From Colletotrichum lupini (taxonomy: Eukaryota > Ascomycota > Sordariomycetes > Glomerellales > Glomerellaceae), in NCBI RefSeq assembly GCF_023278565.1, contig NC_064676.1:6200001-6264000 (forward strand): DNA of 64,000 nucleotides. The letters run 5' to 3'. Made by a program: the position numbers and the translations under genes. The notes beneath the pieces are model-generated. The model did not search any database. It worked only from the letters and a program-made list of their open reading frames with translations, and was not told the origin of the DNA. Shown here in pieces: positions 8,938 through 19,628 of the stretch (positions within the stretch are counted from its first letter, which is position 1; the number at the start of each line of letters is the position of its first letter).

Positions 8938-11139
8938 CTTGAGTTGTGATTATGGAAGAGATGTGAGGGGGAGGAGGGCGATGGCGAGGGTGAGACTGTG
9001 AGTGATTGTCGTTGAAGTCAAACTTGCTGCAGAAAGGGAGCGGGAGCAAGGGTAGATATCGACGTTGAGAAGTAAGGTGAGGTTGAGGTAACACGAGAGG
9101 AGTAAACAACCACGGACGGTGATCCGAGGAAGATGTCCCAAATATAGAAATTAAGGAAAGGCTAGAGGGATGGAAGCAAGGAACTAGTGCACTGGGCAGG
9201 TGGGAGGCCAAGGAAACAGAAAATGGTGAAAGGACGGCACCGGACGCTGTGTCTCTAAGTTTAGGTCGAAGCCGCCGCTTGGGAAACAGTAAACAGGAGG
9301 CTGGCGGGTTCTGGGCGACCGAAAGTGAAGAAAGTGAATCACGAATGTACAAAGTACCCTGATGTGGGGTGTCAGTGTAAGTGTAAGTGGGCGAGGATGA
9401 ACACGAGCAGAGATGAAAGCAGGCGGGCAACGGTGAAGCCGGGCACCGAGGAGAGAGACACTCCCATCTCACCTCAGTCATTGGGAGAAGTAAGACCACT
9501 GGGCCTCAGAATTACAGTTGAGTAAGGTACTTCACAACCAAGACAGAGACGAGAGAGGCTGTGTTTCTTTCCTGCTGCATTAGGGCCAGTAAGCGTGAGA
9601 TGACACGAAGAATCGCTGCTTAGTCTGCTTTTATTTCTGGGCGCCTTCCCTTTCGCTTGAACGAATCCGCGCTTGCCAGGCGCACCACCTTCCTCACCTA
9701 TTGGCCATTTAGCGGGAAAGAGTGCAACAGATGGGAGGCTGGAGACCTTCCTAGTGATGAGCTAATGCAGGGTCCAAGTACCTTGGCTGCGAAAGGTGCG
9801 TGGAGAGATACATGCAGTGGTGTGCACCCTCGTCTTCTCCCCAGCCAGCTGGTTTGGCTTCAGGGACCCTCAGTGGCTGCCGCAAGCGGGGACTTTAACA
9901 TCGATTACCTCAGCTTCCTCCCTCTTTCCCATCTTTGCACCTGCACCTTCCCTCCCTCAGTCAGTGAACCTGCCCAGAGTCGAGACGGATACGGAGTACG
10001 TACCGCGTTCTTGCCGTCCAGCTCGTGTCCGGTCGCGCCGTTGCTGCCACGCCAAACCCTCTGCATCCAGCTGGGGTTCCTGCCCATCTCGTGTTTGAAT
10101 CATCAGATGGACGCCGTTTCCGTCTCCCACAGCCCTTGTCATGTTGTTTCCTCTCCAGCTCAACTCTAAAGTCTCCCAACCTCTTCATTCCTCGCAAACC
10201 ACATCACCGGTTCGTCTCCTGACAGCTTCGACCAGCCAGCGGCGCGCCCATGACGCCGTCGCCACTCGACCGCAGACGTCCATCACCCCCTACAACATCC
10301 ACAATGTCCCATTCCCAGCCCTCGCTCAATATCTTTCCCCCGTCAACGATGTCTTACGCTTAAACCGACATGGAAGTCTGAAGATGATCTTTACCCACGC
10401 ACACAGGCACTCTCGGCAATCTTGAGCGCAAGCAAGCGAGGCCACTTTAATTTCCAGTCGACTAGCCACATTTGCAAGCAGCCACACAGCCCTGCATCTC
10501 AGGTACGCCAGCCGAGGCGCCAAGATGGTTGGCCGTCTCGTATCTTGGGAATAGGATGCGTCCGTTCGAGTACCATCAAATTTACCTGCGCATATGCTAC
10601 AGGCGTCCAGTGAGTAGAACAACGACCGATTGCATCAAAGTCTCTAAAGACGCTTCACTTGGCTTCTCTGGGCCATCCTTATTCATTGTTTTTAATCTGC
10701 TTTTTGCATTTCTTTTGGATGTTCCGTCTTAGCGGGACTAAAGACTAACTAACACGGCGCAGCCTGCATCTTTTGTCCCCCTTTGCACGGCCTGAGAAAA
10801 CACATTCTGCAACAATGGACTTGTCCCGTCGCCCCTTGCATCAATCTGGTCAATCCATCATAAGTCGTCTCGTAATTGGCGCCAAGCGGACCTGTCCCTC
10901 GACCATCCACCAGCACATCCTCTGCGTCTCTGTGTGTCCATGCCCTCCCGACGGTCTCGAATCCATGCGGTCCCCTTGGGAAGAAAATTTGGAATGGTAA
11001 GAAGTGAAAATTGTATAGACAAAACACCCAATCATGTCCTAGTCGCTGACGATCATCAGATCCGAAACAGAAACACTTGGATACGACACGCTAAAGAAAT
11101 TCGAACGCTCTTGTCAACATCATCCCAAAGTTGCTCCGC
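8938..11139. other. Long intergenic region, pyrimidine-rich
   Basis: About 2.2 kb between the CRH start and the nuclease stop. The stretch 9830-10440 is strongly C/T-rich on the plus strand, like a long fungal promoter or 5' UTR, yet no obvious downstream plus-strand gene follows. A 37-codon ATG frame (10250-10363) sits in it and is listed separately. Nothing else is recognisable. Confidence 0.4.
10250..10363 (+). other. Short Ser/Pro-rich ORF (37 codons), possible uORF or gene remnant
   Basis: An ATG frame encoding MTPSPLDRRRPSPPTTSTMS and further Ser/Pro-rich residues up to a TAA. The composition resembles the disordered N-termini of fungal regulators. It lies at the end of a pyrimidine-rich tract typical of transcript leaders. 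No continuation exon was found, so it may be an upstream ORF, a small protein, or chance. Confidence 0.2.
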
Positions 11140-11905
11140 TTAGCAGGTGTTGAGCATGGAGGTGAGGGCAGTCTTCTCGGCAGAGGTGACGGTGAGGGCC
11201 CAGTAGCTCTTGACCGCAACCCAGGAGCGGGCGTAGGTGCAGTAGAAGCTGGTCAGAGGGGGCTTCCACGAGTCGGGGCTCTTGTCGCTCTTGGACTGGT
11301 TGACCTCATCCGTGACAGCCCACAGCTGGGGGCGGGTGAGATCGTTGGCAAACGACTCACGCTTGGCAGTGGTCCACGATGCGGCACCAGACTGTCGTCC
11401 CATGTTAGCATGCACCTTTAATTCTAACATTGCGCACAGAGCAGACTTACGATCCAAGCGTTCTTCAAGGGAACCATGTGGTCAATGTCAACATCGCTAG
11501 CGGCGGTCCAGGTGGCACCGTCGTAAGGGCTCTTCCAGGTACCGCTGGTCGCGGAGCAGGCAGAGTTGACAACGACGTTGGTGCCATCACGCTGGAGCAC
11601 AGTCTCGCGGGTGTTGCAGGTGCCGGAGATGGTGTCCCAGGTGGGGAACAGGTCACGGTCGTAGGTGCCGGTGTTGGTCCAGGCGGCAACGGTCAGAGCA
11701 GCGAGCTGGGTCTTGGCCGAGGCGGCGGTGGGGATGCCAAGCTGTATGCAAAATGTCAGAAACGGCTTCGGCAACGGCCAGTCACAACAAAATTCGGACT
11801 TACGGGAGTGGGCATCGGCAGGGGCTCGGCGACGGGGTTCGGGGCCGGGACGGGAGAGGCGACGGCCGCGCCGGCGATCATGAACAAAGCAGCAGTGACC
11901 TTCAT
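11140..11905 (-). CDS. Secreted HNH nuclease (DUF1524-like)
   Basis: Three exons (11905-11804, 11741-11451, 11391-11140) with GTAAGT donors give 214 residues. Residues 1-17 or so form a signal peptide (MKVTAALFMIAGAAVASP), followed by a Pro/Val-rich linker. The mature protein has the DUF1524/GmrSD-C HNH signature DIDHMVPLKNAW, with the metal-coordinating Asp/His, then KRESFANDL and NQSKSDKSPDSWKP, and it ends in a Tyr/Trp-rich helix (ARSWVAVKSYW). Cysteines at the start and end (SGTCNTRETV, NSACSA, CTYARSW, MLNTC) suit an extracellular disulfide fold. Proteins of this family are predicted extracellular DNases/RNases used in nutrient scavenging or as effectors. The two introns flank the catalytic exon. 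Confidence 0.87.
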
Positions 11906-13549
11906 GGTGACGGTGGCGAAAGGGCGGATGGATGAGACCGGGTGAGAAGACAGGACTGGGATGGAGGCTGGAGTGATGTGGTGAACGGGTGGCTTGGCAC
12001 TGACGATGAAGCAGAAACAACAACCTGAGAGCGGGAGATCTGCCGTGATTTATATCTTCCGTCGACGTCCTTGCGGTTTATCTCGTTTGTCGTCAAAAGG
12101 ACTTCCTCGTCGGCGGGTCGCGAGAGTTCCCAAGTCTGCGTTTCCCTCGCTTGTACAACGTCGAACCCCACCTTCATGTCGTTTGCAGCTCCGTCGAGCC
12201 AGTCACCACGTCGTCCGACCCCACGATTGTCTACCTGATGTCTTAATCTCCAGCCTGACCCTCCAGGAACCCGCCGACGGTGCGGCATTGAGTCGATGAA
12301 ACGGCGCGCTGTTCTGAAAAGGGGCACTCTGTCCGGCCACAGTACGACCCAAAGCGACCGTCTCATAGGGCTTTCGCAGGGGGGACCACAGGGTTCTGTG
12401 GGCGAGCTGACAGCTCCGTGTGCCTTTATCTCTCGTGTTATTGGCGGGGTAATCTAAACGTTTGGTCAACTTCCCGGTCTCTGAGTGCCGATGCACGGCG
12501 CGCTACGGCTCCCGCTCTCTCGTCAACCTTAAGCCTGGTCCATCCCAAGTTTCCCAACCTTAACGCCAAGCTCACGAGAGTCGAGGACCAGCCACTCACG
12601 TCTCCCGGCACCGGCACGTTATCTTATCGGTCCCTGTCAATCACCTGCGAAAAGCGACATGGCTTGGCTGCGAAATCCTGGTCGTTCTGTCAATCTGTCT
12701 TCCATCTTGGTCCTGTCCGCTGCACGTCAACCCCTCCATGTCCCGGCTCCTTCAACAATAGCGCACGGGGTCTTTCACGAACCTTCCTGTTTGGGGGCCA
12801 GCTGCCGATGATGCGTGGTCAAGACTTCATGAGGAAGCCTGCCCTTGGAGGTGACGCTCGTGATAGCAACCTCTCAGGGTCTCGAGAATCGAAACGAGGC
12901 AACCCACGGGCTGCAGGCTCGCAGACGTGCAGCACATAAACAACGAAGCCTAATGTCTCACGCCAGACGAATAGAGGCAGGTCGACGGGAGGGTAGATCC
13001 GGATCACCACTCGACACCGCAACGCCGCAAACCTGGAGAAGCCATCTCGACCGCTGGTTGGACTACATTTACGACAGCCAAGCAGGCCTGCGCAAGCGCT
13101 GATAGCGATCGTCATCCCAAAGCGGTGTACAACATGGGCTCGGATTCGCTGCTTGGCCATTAAACATAGTTTCCCGCCATACCTCGAAGTAGCGTTGCCC
13201 GTCCCCATAGGCTGGCGTTCTCAGAATCCCATTACTCGTGCGAGGCGGACCTCCCCAGGATGGCAAGACGCAAAAGAGCCCACATCCCGACCTCCGATCG
13301 GACCTTGCATCTGAATAAGCTTAAGCGGCACCGAGTTGCAACTTCACACACACGCCATTCTTTATCATGGAGAATATCTCGGCCGACTGCTATCCTCCGC
13401 CTAGCCTCTGTGTCTTATCGACAACCTGACTGTTTGATTGTCTCTCAGAAGTCAAATCCGCCTTCACCCATACCTGTACATCCGGCCTTTCCGCCAAACC
13501 AGGCACTCTGTCGCCGTCACTTGGATATCAGTCAAGATTCAGGGCAACT
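11906..13549. other. Intergenic region
   Basis: About 1.6 kb between the nuclease start and the 3' end of the glycine-rich-domain gene (both minus). The proximal part should be the nuclease promoter. No gene, repeat or RNA seen; the open frames are short and compositionally random. Confidence 0.4.
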
Positions 13550-16500
13550 TCAAGCCTCGGCAGCGATAAGAAGATTGCAGGGGAGGGAGATATCCCGCGG
13601 AACGTAATAAGCTTGACCAAACGAAGAAGGACCACTCACCCCGACACACCCTGCCGAGCACATGCCCAGCAGCTCGGAGCCGCAGCCAGTAGCTCCTCCA
13701 CACGTTCCCGTTGCGCAGCTGCCTACAGCTCCGGGGCCCATGTTCACGAAGCCTGGCCCAGCGGGATACAGGGTGCTCGTCGTCACGGCGGCCACGACCG
13801 ATGCCCAAGGTCCGTCCACGGCGATATCTTTCCCCCAGAATGACGTCTTATCTTCACCGCGAGGTCCCATGCGCTTGCCAGAGTCCACCTTGAAAGTCTC
13901 GCTTGCCCTCTTGCGCGCCTTGGAATGCGCTTCTTCCAGTCTATTCCTGAACCCAGAACGCAATGGACGTGTCGCTGTCCGCTGCGCTGTCGTCTCGTTG
14001 GTGTGCACCGCCGGATGCGACGAGATATGCGCAGACTCGGCGGCTGGCGGCATGGGCATATTGTTGGCCTTGGAGGCTGCATGCCATGCTTCGAGAACTA
14101 AGGTACATGTACGCTCAGCAGGGGTTTGGTGAGTAAGTGTGGCTGATTCTAAAAGTAACACAGGCACACATGGGGGCGCGGGGAAGTGTAGTGGTTGCAA
14201 GATGCCTTACGCTTTTCCTCCTTGCCTATTCCGAACATCTTGGTCGTGGGCAAGGCCATCACCCTGACGGCTACAGATAACACATCTGCAGTCAGTAATC
14301 ACGGCCAATTTCATTGTAGCTATCACCATCGGAGTGCGCCGAGCAGCGAGAACATGCGATATCACGACTTCCCCCTGGGGCTGGAGAGATCAAGATGACA
14401 GTGCTCTGGGGTGGTGGTACTGATAGGGACACTCACTTTCGCAGTACCAGCATTTGCACTCCGAGTAGATCTCGCCGTACTTTTCCTGGTATGTCTTACT
14501 TGTCCACTCAAAGGCTGTGCTTAGTCGATCCTCGTCAACTTTGTCATTGTGATCTACAAAGGCCCCCGTCTTTGCGAGTGTGAAGACAAAATAGGACTGG
14601 GGAGAGAGCTGGTGCGTGTGCCACGCGAGGTCGACGTCAAGTGTCGGGACGGCAACTTTGTCCTCTGTGGACGAGGCAATAGCGATGATCTCGACGAATC
14701 GGGCGTACTTTTCTAAAAGTTTTCCCATGATATCCCGCGCTGTAGGATAGTGCAACCAGTTGAGCTGCCAAGATCAGTCACCTGGCCAGCTCAGTATGTG
14801 AAGAGAGGAAGCCCTCACTTTGCACATCTTTTCAGTAAAGGTTGCTTGGCGCATCACACATCCTACGAGGTCAATGGAGAAAGGCGACGAGTTCTCCCAG
14901 TAACGCGACATCATCTTTCTCGTCTGCCGTTTTGCGTCTAGACTCAGACGGAAGGCCGTCACATTTTCTTGGCCGGGCCGGCTCATCACCTCACGTAAGT
15001 TCTTGGGATCTGCAAATTTACCTGTAAAGCTCTCTTCCATGGCATCTCGCGCGGCCATAATGCTCGGGGCAGTTTTGTTCCTGGGCTTGAACATCTCGAG
15101 GATGTGTTCCGAGAGCCCGCGACGGGCCAGGCGGGCGGGGAAGAGCCGGTCTGGGCATTCCCCTGACATATCGTCTGAGCCGTATTGTAAAGGGTTGGGT
15201 AGACCTGTATCGAGGTCGAGGGTTGTTCCCGGCATGGCGTGGTTGGATTGTATCGAAGCCTGGATGTCGTCGCGAAGTTTTGCTGCCCGGAGAGATTCGT
15301 GGGTCATCATGAGTCCGCACGAGGGGCAGGCGTGGGCTAGTCGCCCGTCGGCGAGGCCTTGGCCTACGATGTCGAGTTGTCTTGGGAAGTATTGTCAGAT
15401 ATCTGGCATCCATAATAGCGGGATGCTAGAGCTACTAGGTAGAAAAGTCTGGAGTGGACTGCTGAAAGGAACAGAACTCACTTTGCACTTGAATCGCCCC
15501 GCGACACTCCACACGTCGTCCACGGGATGGAAGCCAAGGTAGAACACGCAGGGCACGGTACATCTTTGGCGTCAGGATCGTCTTCGTTGTACCAGGCGAG
15601 GTTCGTGTCCGCTTCCCAATGTGCTTTGCACGCGTCCGAGACGACGTATTCAAAACTTTGGCTGATGATGGCAGCGTTGACAATGGACCAGGGGATTCCT
15701 GCTGCCCAGAGGGAGCTGTGACCGTAGCGGAGGCAGTCCTTTGAGCATGTCAGTATTTGGACGATGGTTGCGATAGCGACAAGGGGATCTATTGACCTCA
15801 AGGTAGAGTCTCGGGTTGAGCATATGCGCGTGCCAGACGAGTAGCACATCTAGAGGTGGCAGCATCTCCTCGCGCCAAACCATCGGCTTCGACTCGGGGA
15901 ACCCTTCATACCGGGCCCGGCTCCGATGCTGTCTGCTCTCCCCAGTCTCATGCTCGGCTTCGTCTTGGCCCTTGCTTTGACACTCGGCTGGATCTCCTCC
16001 ATTAGACGAGGATAACGACTGACTAGGTTTGGACCCGATGACTAGCATGTCGCTCTCGAGGAGCATGTCTGGGCCGAAACTCCGCCACCATGCTGCGTAG
16101 CGGTCTACCGCGCGGCTGAGGTAGATTGCCCACCTCTTTTCGCGGAGTCTGATCAAGATATCCAGGTCGAGTTCAGGTTTGATTCCAGTGTCCGGATCCA
16201 TTGGTGCTCTCTTGGTGGTCTTGTGGTTGTGTTCTTCGCTCTTCGTGCCGCTGCTGTCACCATCGCAATTCCGTGTTTCGGTGTGTTTCATGGGAGTAAT
16301 GGTGGTACCGGCCCGCCCATCCCAAATATCCCACAGACCATCGCGGTACCCTGTTTCCGTCTTGAGGCGGTTGAAGGCTGTTAAGAGGCGAAGATGCGCT
16401 AGACATGCGTCTTGGGTCGGGAAGGATGATGGAATCGGGGTTTCAGGCGGGAGGGCAAGATTGATACCCATGGCGATGCCGGCTGGGACGGAAAGATCCG

Positions 16501-16660
16501 GATCGGAGAGCGCGGTACTGTGGGACAAGGGAGGGGCCGAGGCGGCGTGTAGAGCGGATCCCGGGGTTGCGGCGATTCCGGATGCGGAAGCGGATGTGGA
16601 GCCTTGGCCGTCTTCCGGAGGAGGAGGAGCCCGTTTGCTCCCTCCCTTTCTTTTCCACAT
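13550..16660 (-). CDS. Glycine-rich-domain-containing protein (GRDP/DUF1399-like)
   Basis: Five exons in phase: 16660-15797, 15738-15482, 15380-14819, 14764-14437 and 14148-13550. A possible extra intron at 13639-13556 keeps the same stop. The product is about 840-870 residues. A basic, Ser/Ala/Pro-rich N-terminus precedes the conserved region. Two WHxH-type motifs occur: LLVWHAHMLNPRLYLE near the end of exon 1 and DVDLAWHTHQLSPQSYFV in exon 4, together with CPSCGLMMTHESLR and KCWYCE, suggesting metal-binding sites. The tail has Cys/Gly repeats (GSCATGTCGGATGCGS). The family is widespread in fungi and plants; the biochemical role is unknown, and no enzyme activity is assigned here. Confidence 0.8.
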
Positions 16661-17756
16661 TACGCAATGATAGGACTCTTCCCTGCCTTATACGGGTTTA
16701 TTAATTCGAGTCGAATGAGTCGGGTCCGTTTTTATAGTTTCTTTCTTCAAGAGAGACGTCAGCCTGCCGATTGCTGCGATGTGGAAACTTTCATATGCGG
16801 CTGTGCTTGACCGTGTCGGTGAGTGAGTGGTATCGAGGGACGGTAAAGCGGTGTGCGTTCCTCAACCCCGCGGATCGTCGGTCCCTGTCCGGGGGCGCTA
16901 AAGTCTTGCTTTCCTTGCGAATAGGCAGTTCCGAATTGGATACTTTGGGGTCGGGGGGTTTTTAGTTCGCAATTACCCTCTACTTCAAACCGGATGTTGC
17001 GCCGCGTCCCTCGTTGCGGTTGCGCGTGCCTTGCGTACCGCCAGGTAGGTCTTGCGGGAGGGTGAAGTTGGAGTCAGAGAGGGTAGAGGCGATCGAGATT
17101 CTCCCGCTGCGTGACGTCGAAACTCTGATCGAGATGTCCCAGACGCCGTGTACGCAGTACGAAGAAAATCAGATTGCGGCGGTGACTTGGAGTAGTTTAT
17201 GAAATATCCATGATTCATCTCCACAGCATACATGCATGTTCTATTGTCGATCCGTGATAAAGAGCCGTTCGGTCGGATCTCGCTCGACAGGTGTGTGTGG
17301 TGTGTGGTTTGGTGTGTTGGCTCCAATGACGGGCACTGGTTGGGTGTGCATCAGACCCCGCAGGTAGGATTTGTCGCGGGGGAGGATGCCAGTCCGGAAG
17401 GATTCAAATGTTTGGAGCATGGTGACGTTGGAAGCGGGTTCAGTTTGCCGTGTGAACGAGCCATAGTGTGTGATGGGCATTTGCAATGCTTGGCGGTGAG
17501 GCGTTATCATTGGACTATGAAAGTCACGTTAGAATTTGGGACATGCAATCAAGATGTTCTTGGTTATATTGAATTGATTCTGGTATATTGCAGTAAATAA
17601 CATAATGTGGGCGGTATTCTTCGCTTCCGATGCCTCAACGCCGTGTCATGCAAATTCATTAGATGTAAAGATTAGATCCGACGACCCCTCATGTTCGCCA
17701 ACCATGTTGTAGCTGTATCATGATCGACTTGGTTGGGAATCATATTCCTCCACACA
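16661..17756. other. Intergenic region
   Basis: About 1.1 kb with the promoter of the glycine-rich-domain gene at its left and the 3' flank of the hexose transporter at its right. Short frames on both strands have no recognisable content. Confidence 0.4.
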
Positions 17757-19628
17757 TTAGACTCTCTCCTGGTGAGAGGTCCCGTCGACTGCGCTCTTGG
17801 GCTGCAGGCCTTCTCCCTTCTCACTCTGCACGCCACCGTCGCTGACGCTGGCATCAAGGTCTGTTCCAGCCTTCTGGCGGATGCGGTGCATCTCCTCAGC
17901 AGAGGGAGGTACCCATTGGGTGCTCTTCCACGGCTTGACGCCCTCCAAGTACATGGTGTCAATTTCCTCCAAAGTGCGTCCCTGACCCTCGATGACGAAG
18001 AAGTAGACAATGAAGCCAGCAACCAGGTTGCATCCGGCAAAGACGTAACCGTATCGGAAGTCAATGGCGCCAGTAATGAAGGGGGAGAAGAAGCCGATGA
18101 AGAAGTTCCAGATCCAGTTGCTGGCGGTGGAGAGGGACATGGCCTTGGCGCGGTATCTCGAGGGGAAGAGTTCGGCTTGGATGGTCCAGATCTTGAAGAA
18201 TTTAGCACACGATTGAGGAGAGAATGGTGCGGACGCTTGGTGACTTACCATAGGTCCCCAGGTGGTAGCAAAACCCAGAATGAAGAGAGAAGCGAAAACG
18301 ATGAGCACGATGCCGGGGCCGACAGTATTTTGAGGGTTCTCGCGATCCAAGCTGAAGTGACCGACGGAGGCAAAGATCAAGAAGCAGATAAACATCCAGC
18401 CGGAGCCAACCATAAGCGACTTGCGTCTGCCATAGTGTTCAACAATGTAAAGACCGATAAAGGTGGTTCCAAAGTTGATAGCATTCAGGATGATCTGGGT
18501 GATGAAGGAGTTAATGTTGACAGACGAAAAGATGGTGGTTCCTGGAGGCAAATTAGGCTCCATAATTTAGGGAAACGACATGGGATAAGAGGACTCACCG
18601 TAGTAAAAGAAGTAATTGGCACCGGTGAGTTGCTGGAGCATTTGCAGTCCACAACCCAAGGCAATACGCTGGGCCATTTTCGGGGCCTTGAACATGCCAG
18701 AGAACTCTTGGACGGCATTGCCCTTGATCTGCGATTCGGCCCGAAGCTTGCTCCCAATCTCCTCGAGTTGGATGTGGATGCTGTAGTGGTTCTCGGGAGC
18801 GCCGTAAACTCGGCAAAGGGTGTTCTTGGCACGCTCAATGTTGCCCATGCGGTAGTCATAACGGGGAGTTTCGGGGAAGGCAAGAATGCCAACGCCGAGG
18901 ATGATGGTCCAGAGCCAACCAAGACCAATGACGATGCGCCAAGAGCCTGAACTGTTTTCGAGATGCGTGACAGTGCCATAGTTGCTATATCTCTGTTAGT
19001 TGTCTCTCTTAGGAATGCTGCGTTGGCTGTGCACTTACAAGCACGCGGCGAGGAAAATGCCGAGAGTGATAAAAAGCTGGTAGGCACAAACGAGAGCACC
19101 GCGAATCCATGGCGGTGCGGTCTCGGCCTGGAACATGGGAACAATGAGACTGAGAGCACCGACACCGAAGCCAGCGACCAAGCGACCAACCATGATTTGT
19201 TCCCATGCTCTTTCAGCGGCAATTTGGATGACGAAACCGATGGAAGTGATGAGGCACCAGAAAGAAATGGAGTACCGGCGACCAAACTTGTCGGCGATGG
19301 GGGCGGCGCACAAGGCACCGATGAGGGTACCGATGGAGAGGAGACCGACGATCAGACCGGAGCGGACGTTGCTGAACTTGATGGAGCCGTCGGCCTTGTG
19401 CTCGCCGAACCGGTCGAGGAAGTCGGGCATCTCCAGGAATCCGGAGATCTGACCCGTGTCATAGCCAAAGACCATGCCACCCATGGAGATGAGGATACCC
19501 ATGGCCCATGATCGCCCCGAAATACGCTTCAGCGGGGAGTAGTCGAGATGGGCGAGATCCTGACGGGCATCGCTTGCCTTCTCAGAGGCAGGATTGTACT
19601 TGTCGAACTCAATCGTCGAGAACCCCAT
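17757..19628 (-). CDS. MFS hexose transporter
   Basis: Sugar:H+ symporter or facilitator of the plasma membrane (12 membrane spans). Four exons (19628-19039, 18984-18599, 18541-18249, 18191-17757) close in frame to 567 residues. Family signatures seen: FGYDTGQISG in span 1, ADKFGRRYS after span 2, GRLVAGFGVG, PETPRYDYRMG before the central loop, QQLTGANYFFYYG in span 7, EHYGRRKSLM, and EGQGRTLEEID after span 12. These match yeast HXT/fungal high-affinity glucose transporter proteins. The exon 4 acceptor is AAG rather than CAG/TAG. The upstream region is unusually long (3.3 kb) and contains CTGGGG/CCGGGG sequences of the CreA (SYGGRG) type, consistent with glucose-regulated expression but not proof of it. 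Confidence 0.92.

Noticed and set aside
15650..15796. Read-through of the first intron of the glycine-rich-domain gene
   Set aside because: It breaks the conserved region; splicing 15797 to 15738 restores it in phase.
17733..18950. 405-codon plus-strand frame
   Set aside because: Antisense to the hexose transporter, which has complete MFS motifs and closing splice junctions on the other strand.
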